The notes under the pieces were generated by a model. That model was not told the origin of the DNA and ran no database searches. It saw only the letters and a program-made list of their open reading frames with translations. From JBDHUJ01 sp039809105 (lineage in GTDB: Bacteria; Patescibacteriota; Saccharimonadia; Saccharimonadales; UBA4665): a stretch of 17,846 nt of DNA. A program made the position numbers and the translations under genes. Each line of letters starts with the position of its first letter. Positions within the stretch are counted from its first letter, which is position 1. Location of the stretch: the NCBI GenBank assembly GCA_039809105.1, contig JBDHUJ010000030.1:1-17846 (forward strand), given 5' to 3'. This document shows, piece by piece, positions 13,262 through 17,846 of this stretch.

Positions 13262-16200
13262 CTACTGCAGCACCTGGTAATACCACTTGTAGGTGGTGCT
13301 GGCCGTGGTGCTGGCACCAGCGCCGACATCGAAACCGGTAGTAGAAATCGTAGACGAATCGACGTAGCTCTGTAGGCTCGAGGTAGCGGAGTTAGCCGGG
13401 GTCAGTACCACACGCGGCGCCGAACCGAAGGCCGCGTCGAACGTCACGCCAGCAACTTTACCGCTCGTACAACTACTACCCGTAGTAACAGTTATCAGAC
13501 CGGCAGTATCAGTACCGCTCACGCCCACCGTCGGACTGCTACAAGCTGCCGCGCCAGCACTGATGCTCGGTGCGCTACCGCCGGTGATGATGTGGCCGTT
13601 TATAGCCAGGTTGCCATCGATGGTAATGGTACTAGTGCTAGTGTCAGCCGTCAACAGCGCGCTACCGTCGGCATTTGCGACCTGGAAGGCGTTGGTGGCG
13701 GTAGCCTGGATGTACGTCGTACCGTCATTCCGAACCTGGAAGCCGATGTTATGGATACGGTACGGTTGCGAGCCGACTGTTTGGCTCGTGTCGACCGTAA
13801 GGCTGGTATCGCTGCCGATAGCGGTGATGTGACCACCGTCAGTACCATCGGCGAAAATAAAGCGCATACCCACCTTAACGCCCGAAGTTGTCCAGCTAGT
13901 GCCGCTACCGGTTACCGTGCTGCCACTCTGACTGACGGTGCCAGCATGGTCAATTACAGGGCTGACACCAAATAGGTTGCTACCGGTACCCATGGTGCTG
14001 CCGATGACAACCTTGGCCTGGGCGGCACCGATACCGCCGAGCACGATGGTGTCATTAGCCTGGACTTGTGCATAGTTACCGATAGCGGCGGCGTTATGGA
14101 GCGTTGCTACAGTGGCAAACCCATCGTCGTCGTTATATCCGGCGTTGTTGCCAAGGAACGTATTACCCCAAGTCGTACCTGACCCGATTGCTCCACCTGC
14201 ACTACGGCCTATAGCAACAGTACTGTAGGTATCGCCAGCGTTAGCAAGCGAGGACACACCGATTGCAATGTTGTTGTCGGCCGTCAAGTAAGCAGCTGCG
14301 CCGCTACCTATCGCAATGTTCGCGACACCCGTCGTGAGATTGGCAAGCGTACTTGAGCCGATCGCCGTGTTATAACCACCGCTGGTTATGCCCATCAGCG
14401 CACCATTGCCTATACCAGTGTTCGAACCGTAGCCACCGCTTAGCGACGAGCCGGACAGCCCGCCCCAGAAGAAGTCACCGTTGTCGGTAATGTTTATACG
14501 TGCCATTTCGCTCCCGTCGGAGTGCTGGAACTCAAGCAGCGGATGGCTCGTACTCTGGCTACTATTCGCTTGGATGATGACTTGCGTCTGGTCGCTGCCG
14601 CTTCCTAGTATAGTCTGACCAGTTGCGGTCAAATCGCCAGTCGTTGCAGCAGTGCCGAACACTGCCGTGCCGCTGATGTTCAGATTGCCCATATCGACCG
14701 TACCCGGAGTGCTACCCTGCAGCGTTACAAAGCTACCACCCCCTCCGCCGCCACTCGCCATGACGTTCGCCCAAGCACTGCCATTCCAGAAGAACATAGC
14801 GTTATTGCCAGCCGCAAGCGCAGTACCGCCGACTGTCACGCCCGTAGTGCCGATATTCGCTATATATAGTATGCGTCCCGCAGTGGTATCGGTCGGGTCA
14901 GGAATCGTAAGCGTGCGGTTGGCGGTCGTCTGGTTAATAGTGAAGCTGGTGTGCGTATCGACCGTGGCCGCAGCCGTACCTATGGCACCGTTGCTCGCGA
15001 AGTTACTCAGCGCTTTTGCGGCGTTCAGCGTTGCGCCATAGTTGATTATTACGCCGCCGTTGGTCGCATCACCGATGCTTATCTTGCGGTTGCTCGAGTC
15101 TACGTTAAGGATATTGTCGGCGCTGGAGTTCTGAATCTGGAAGGCGTTGGTGTCGGTGGTCTTTATCAGCTCGGTGCCACCGGTAGTCTTGAAGTTGCCA
15201 TTGATGTCGACCTGGAATTGGCTGCTGGAGCCGACACTGAACAGCCCGGCCGGCGCCGTGTTGCCGATAGCTATCTTGGTGCTAACACCACAACTACCAT
15301 TACCGGCTACACAACCGAGTACCAAGCTATTGTCTTGAGTAACGAGCGAGTACGTGCCGATAGCTGTCGATTTATTCAGACTGTCGGAGCCGACATCTGC
15401 ACCATAGCCGAGGGCTACATTGTTCCAACCATGTAGGTTCGTACCCATAGTGGCAGCACCGACTGCAACGTTACCCATACCGTCAGTGATAGTGCTTCCA
15501 GCATTTGCACCGATACCGATGTTGTTAGCGCCCGAAGTCACATTATTAAGCGCCGCCGAGCCGGTCGCAGTGTTGTAGCTTCCGGTAGTAAGCGACGAAA
15601 GCGCATTACTACCAACAGCCGTATTGGCTACACCGCTTGAGGTAGTTCCACCGGCTATGTATCCTGCGTAGAAGTTGCCGTTACTATCGCTGCTAATCCG
15701 CGCCAGCTCGGCACCACCCGAAGCCTGCAGCACCAGCAGCGGATTGCCCGCGCCCTGACTGGCATTGGCTTTGATGATGAGTTGGGTCTGGTCCGAACCG
15801 CCGCCCAGGATGCTCTGGCCAGTGGCAGTCAGCTGCGCAGTTGAAAGCCCGGTACCAAAGACGCCCGTGCCGTCTATATTGAGGCTACCGCTCTGCTGTG
15901 TACCGGGCGTACCGCCCTGGAGTTTGACATAGCCGTCGCTGCCGCTCGGAGCGGTCAAAATGTTGTATGTTCCAGCGGCTCCCTGGTCCTGGATTTGGAA
16001 CACCTGGTTTCCGACAGTCGGCGCTTGAATACTTAATTTGCTCGTATTGCTGCCGCTCGTTGTCTGTAGTTGTCCGGCGCTGAGTGCATAGGGCACGGCC
16101 GTGAGCTTCAGGCGCGGATCCATTTCGCCGTCGAGGGTTGGCGTGCCAGTCGTCGTGCCGCCGACGTTCATGGTCAACCACAATTCCTGGTCCCAGTTGA

Positions 16201-16549
16201 TAGTACTCGGAAATGCCGTTACACTCCCGAGTTTGACGTTGAAGTATCCGTTTACCGTGCGGGCACCTTGGCTGGCGTTGTTGTAGTAGTTCTCGGTCCA
16301 CAAGGCCGTGCCCCCGCTTGCAGCGCCATAGAGTTTGAACTGGATGTTGTAGTTGCCATCTGGCACGATTGCACCACTGGCACTTTGCAGACGAGCCTGG
16401 AAGTTGATAGTGCTGTTAGTTGCAGCTACTGCAACAGGGTTAGAACGCAGATTTATCGCCAGAATTGAAAAAACAGCGAGCAACACCGTCAGAACAGGTA
16501 CGAACCTGTGCATGAACAGTACGAAGCTGCTGCGCTGTTTGAGAGACAT
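13262..16549 (-). CDS. Giant surface protein with YadA-like head repeats and internal duplication
   Basis: 1095 residues, Ser/Thr/Gly/Ala-rich. A basic N-terminus and hydrophobic segment (about 14-42) look like a signal peptide or membrane anchor. A domain at about 45-155 (INFQARLQ...GYFNVKLG...DPRLKLTAVPYA) precedes two related halves, about 206-360 and 607-760. Each half runs LQG-TPGT...SGSLNI or GNLNI, TATGQ-ILG, GSDQTQ-II, then YadA-like left-handed roll repeats such as TAVGSNAL, NIGIGANA, NIAIGSGA and NIAIGVSS. The C-terminal ~90 residues (SCTSGKVAGVTFDAAFGSAPRVVLTPA) resemble phage tail-fibre or adhesin ends. There is no LPXTG motif. It is probably a trimeric, fibre-like adhesin for host contact; that role is inference. 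There is no ribosome site before the ATG (16547-16549); the leader is A/C-rich and almost free of G. Confidence 0.85.
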   Translation of the reverse strand: MSLKQRSSFVLFMHRFVPVLTVLLAVFSILAINLRSNPVAVAATNSTINFQARLQSASGAIVPDGNYNIQFKLYGAASGGTALWTENYYNNASQGARTVNGYFNVKLGSVTAFPSTINWDQELWLTMNVGGTTTGTPTLDGEMDPRLKLTAVPYALSAGQLQTTSGSNTSKLSIQAPTVGNQVFQIQDQGAAGTYNILTAPSGSDGYVKLQGGTPGTQQSGSLNIDGTGVFGTGLSTAQLTATGQSILGGGSDQTQLIIKANASQGAGNPLLVLQASGGAELARISSDSNGNFYAGYIAGGTTSSGVANTAVGSNALSSLTTGSYNTATGSAALNNVTSGANNIGIGANAGSTITDGMGNVAVGAATMGTNLHGWNNVALGYGADVGSDSLNKSTAIGTYSLVTQDNSLVLGCVAGNGSCGVSTKIAIGNTAPAGLFSVGSSSQFQVDINGNFKTTGGTELIKTTDTNAFQIQNSSADNILNVDSSNRKISIGDATNGGVIINYGATLNAAKALSNFASNGAIGTAAATVDTHTSFTINQTTANRTLTIPDPTDTTAGRILYIANIGTTGVTVGGTALAAGNNAMFFWNGSAWANVMASGGGGGGSFVTLQGSTPGTVDMGNLNISGTAVFGTAATTGDLTATGQTILGSGSDQTQVIIQANSSQSTSHPLLEFQHSDGSEMARINITDNGDFFWGGLSGSSLSGGYGSNTGIGNGALMGITSGGYNTAIGSSTLANLTTGVANIAIGSGAAAYLTADNNIAIGVSSLANAGDTYSTVAIGRSAGGAIGSGTTWGNTFLGNNAGYNDDDGFATVATLHNAAAIGNYAQVQANDTIVLGGIGAAQAKVVIGSTMGTGSNLFGVSPVIDHAGTVSQSGSTVTGSGTSWTTSGVKVGMRFIFADGTDGGHITAIGSDTSLTVDTSQTVGSQPYRIHNIGFQVRNDGTTYIQATATNAFQVANADGSALLTADTSTSTITIDGNLAINGHIITGGSAPSISAGAAACSSPTVGVSGTDTAGLITVTTGSSCTSGKVAGVTFDAAFGSAPRVVLTPANSATSSLQSYVDSSTISTTGFDVGAGASTTASTTYKWYYQVLQ

Positions 16550-17145
16550 TTTTTAGATTGTTTTGTTTAGGGTTTTGGTTTGTGTTTAAACGTTTTTGGT
16601 TTTGTTCAACACCTTTCCATTTTCTCTTATGGCTAAGGTGTTTTCAACACTGTAAACAGGAAAATACAGAGGCATAGTCACCCAGCCGAAGTACTTCAAA
16701 TGCTTATGCTTAACGTTGTTATTCGAACAACTTTTTAATACTCAAAGGTGTTAGTTTTGTAGGCTTGCAGACCAAACAAGTTGAGTTTGCAAAGTTTAAT
16801 GTTGTTTTTCTAACAATTACCCAATATTTGCTGAGGATTTACTATCTAGTTTTCCACAGAGAGCACGCATTTTGCGTGTTTTGCCTGCAGAAATATCGCA
16901 GTTGGAGCATGAACTATAGGACTTGCACGTAGGAAATGCTTTAGCCGCCCAGTCATTTTAGCCAAGTATGTAGTTCGAGCTGCATGTAACAGAAAACTAA
17001 TTTCACTTCCCTGCCCGCTAGTTGAACACATGTTTGCCGGGCGTGGTGTGGCGCCATTTTTGGCACATGAAATACGTAGAATACGACCAAGACATACTAC
17101 ACATATTGAGCAACTATGTTGCACTCTCGTCGTACGCTCGCAACC
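16550..17145. promoter_or_regulatory. AT-rich gene-free gap with operator-like inverted repeats
   Basis: No credible ORF in about 600 bases. The first ~60 bases form the A/C-rich leader of the giant gene. GTTGTT-ATTCG-AACAAC (16715-16731) and a near copy at 16801-16817 agree in 14 of 17 positions. GTGTT-TTC-AACAC lies at 16638-16650, and AACACCTT...AAGGTGTT spans about 16608-16642. CACGCA-TTT-TGCGTG-TTTT (16864-16882) resembles a short plus-strand terminator. A single DnaA-box-like TTTTCCACA occurs at 16851-16859. It is probably the control region of the giant gene. Confidence 0.5.
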
Positions 17146-17170
17146 AAAAACGACCCCATGATGAGGTCGC
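17146..17170 (-). terminator. Rho-independent terminator after rplU
   Basis: On the minus strand CGACCTC and GGGGTCG form a 7-bp stem (one G-U pair) with loop ATCAT, followed by TTTTT (17146-17150). It lies about 25 bases after the rplU stop, so rplU appears to be transcribed without a downstream partner. Confidence 0.8.
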
Positions 17171-17195
17171 TATATGTAGCATTAAAGCGCTAGCA

Positions 17196-17507
17196 CTATA
17201 CGGCTATCTTCTCTATCTTCAATACTGTTTGCAGCTGGCGATGACCATGCAGTTTGTGGACGCGCTTTTTGGCTTTGTAGCGAATAGCGGTGACCTTCTC
17301 TGCTTTAGCTTCTGCATCGACGACGGTGGCCGAGACAGTTATACCACTAACGAGTGGCGCACCAACAGTAGTCTTATCGCCATCGATAACCAGCAGCGCG
17401 TCAAATTTGACCGTCTTAGCAGCGTCTTTGAGGCGTTCCACGGTAACCGTGTCGCCTTCTGCGACAACATACTGGTGACCACCGGTAGCGATTATTGCTT
17501 TTTTCAT
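17196..17507 (-). CDS. rplU: Ribosomal protein L21
   Basis: Large-subunit protein that binds 23S rRNA. It has 103 residues, the standard length. It shows the L21 pattern: KKAIIATGGHQYVVAEGDTV at the start, LLVIDGDKTTVGAPLVSGITVSATVV in the middle and the basic KAKKRVHKLHGHRQLQTVLKI near the end. The ATG (17505-17507) has AAAGGA about 6 bases upstream, so I did not use the longer frame to 17555. Its usual partner rpmA (L27) is not downstream; a terminator follows instead. Confidence 0.95.
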   Translation of the reverse strand: MKKAIIATGGHQYVVAEGDTVTVERLKDAAKTVKFDALLVIDGDKTTVGAPLVSGITVSATVVDAEAKAEKVTAIRYKAKKRVHKLHGHRQLQTVLKIEKIAV

Positions 17508-17575
17508 ACTTATTCCTTTATCTCTCTCGTCACCCGCCGCGGCGGATACAGTCAAATGAGAACTGATTTAGATAC
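17508..17575 (-). promoter_or_regulatory. Leader of rplU with a GC-rich palindrome
   Basis: The predicted ~68-nt leader contains CCGCCGCGGCGG, a 12-bp palindrome at about 17535-17546. Ribosomal protein leaders often bind their own product, but no known L21-leader family was recognised here. Confidence 0.35.
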
Positions 17576-17581
17576 CAAAAT

Positions 17582-17610
17582 ATTCTACCAAATTTACCCG
17601 CCCCTGTAAA
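17582..17610 (-). promoter_or_regulatory. Promoter of rplU
   Basis: On the minus strand TTTACA (17605-17610) and TAGAAT (17582-17587) are separated by 17 bases, a good sigma-70-type match placing the start near 17575. Confidence 0.7.
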
Positions 17611-17644
17611 GGCCAGTTAGCCTGACATCAAAACCCGCGCAGCC

Positions 17645-17725
17645 TGTCATTCCGGGCTTGACCCGGAATCTAAAGCTTTAGCGGGCATATCTAGGCTGTA
17701 GACCCCGGGTCCAGCCCCACTGCCA
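17645..17725. repeat. Dispersed-type palindromic repeat upstream of rplU
   Basis: Imperfect inverted repeat arms 17645-17671 and 17700-17725 are separated by 28 bases. The left arm contains its own perfect hairpin, TTCCGGG-CTTGA-CCCGGAA. The middle contains the palindrome CTAAAGCTTTAG. The GTCATTCCGGGCTTGACCC form is familiar as an interspersed palindrome in various bacteria (from memory). It is unrelated in sequence to the repeat in prmC and to the lepB elements. Confidence 0.7.
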
Positions 17726-17732
17726 TTAACTT

Positions 17733-17846
17733 AAGCCCCCCACCCTAGAACACCGTTTTCCGCTGCCGCTTCCACCAGCCCAGCAGGTGGTTGCTTGACC
17801 GCTGTTCTCGCGGGGGCTTCCGGTCTTTTCGTGTGAGGGTCGGACT
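17733..17846. ncRNA. Possible structured RNA, cut by the window end
   Basis: Nested complementary segments: AAGCCCCC (17733-17740) with GGGGGCTT (about 17813-17820), inside that AGAACA with TGTTCT, and inside that CCACC with GGTGG. This gives a closed, multi-stem fold of about 88 bases with no ORF. Either strand is possible. I compared it by eye with RNase P RNA, SRP RNA, tmRNA and tRNA and found no decisive signature, so the identity is open. Confidence 0.45.

Noticed and set aside
16851..16859. DnaA-box-like TTTTCCACA suggesting oriC
   Set aside because: It is a single box with no cluster, no dnaA or dnaN nearby and no unwinding-type repeats. The presence of parA and parB alone is not enough.
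16846..17124. 92-codon minus-strand ORF in the AT-rich gap
   Set aside because: It has no ribosome site, a composition unlike the neighbouring proteins, no recognisable motif, and it overlaps hairpins and a DnaA-box-like sequence.
17733..17846. RNase P RNA, SRP RNA or tmRNA at the window end
   Set aside because: The conserved GAGGAAAGUCC and ACAGAA blocks, the GGAAGGAAGCAGC-type SRP loop and the tmRNA T-arm are all missing, so I left it as an unnamed structured sequence.

Overview
The window looks like chromosomal DNA of a Candidate Phyla Radiation bacterium, most likely Saccharibacteria (TM7). This placement is inferred from gene content and protein style, not from a marker comparison. The evidence is compact core genes read with the standard code (TAA, TAG and TGA all serve as stops), a cysteine-free L31 with an Ala/Lys tail, single-pass membrane-anchored surface proteins, and a very large Ser/Thr/Gly-rich surface protein with YadA-like repeats. 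GC is moderate to high in genes. A gene-free gap at about 16550-17145 is clearly AT-richer.

Layout. Bases 1-45 hold the start of an unidentified minus-strand gene with a folded leader. Bases 257-3147 are a plus-strand translation block: rpmE (L31), prfA (release factor 1), a P-loop kinase-like gene and prmC, whose product methylates the GGQ glutamine of the release factor. Bases 3157-7004 (minus) encode cell-envelope proteins: an HtrA-like protease, a multi-pass membrane protein and a LytR-CpsA-Psr wall-polymer transferase. Bases 7269-8749 (plus) carry two tandem signal peptidase I genes. Bases 9080-13147 (minus) carry parB and parA, separated by two tandem membrane-anchored beta-helix genes. 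Bases 13262-16549 (minus) encode the 1095-residue surface protein. Bases 17196-17507 (minus) encode L21. The last ~110 bases form a strongly self-complementary stretch cut by the window edge.

How the genes fit together. Signal peptidases, HtrA, the LCP enzyme, the beta-helix proteins and the giant adhesin-like protein together suggest a cell-surface production and maintenance region. It is interleaved with chromosome partition and translation genes.

The most unusual layer is non-coding. (1) Two ~103-bp hairpin elements, one in front of each lepB, share a 60-bp core (59/60 identical, opposite orientation), but each has its own unrelated, perfectly inverted 21-22 bp arms; one is flanked by a 9-bp direct repeat. 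(2) A palindromic repeat is inserted in frame inside prmC. (3) A 7-bp repeat array (about 9.9 copies) sits directly before htrA, and a decayed array with the same ACTTG core lies inside prmC. (4) A different palindromic repeat lies upstream of L21. (5) The lepB2-parB gap holds a structured segment with a tandem hairpin module and competing stems. I found no tRNA, rRNA, CRISPR array, transposase or recognisable parS site.
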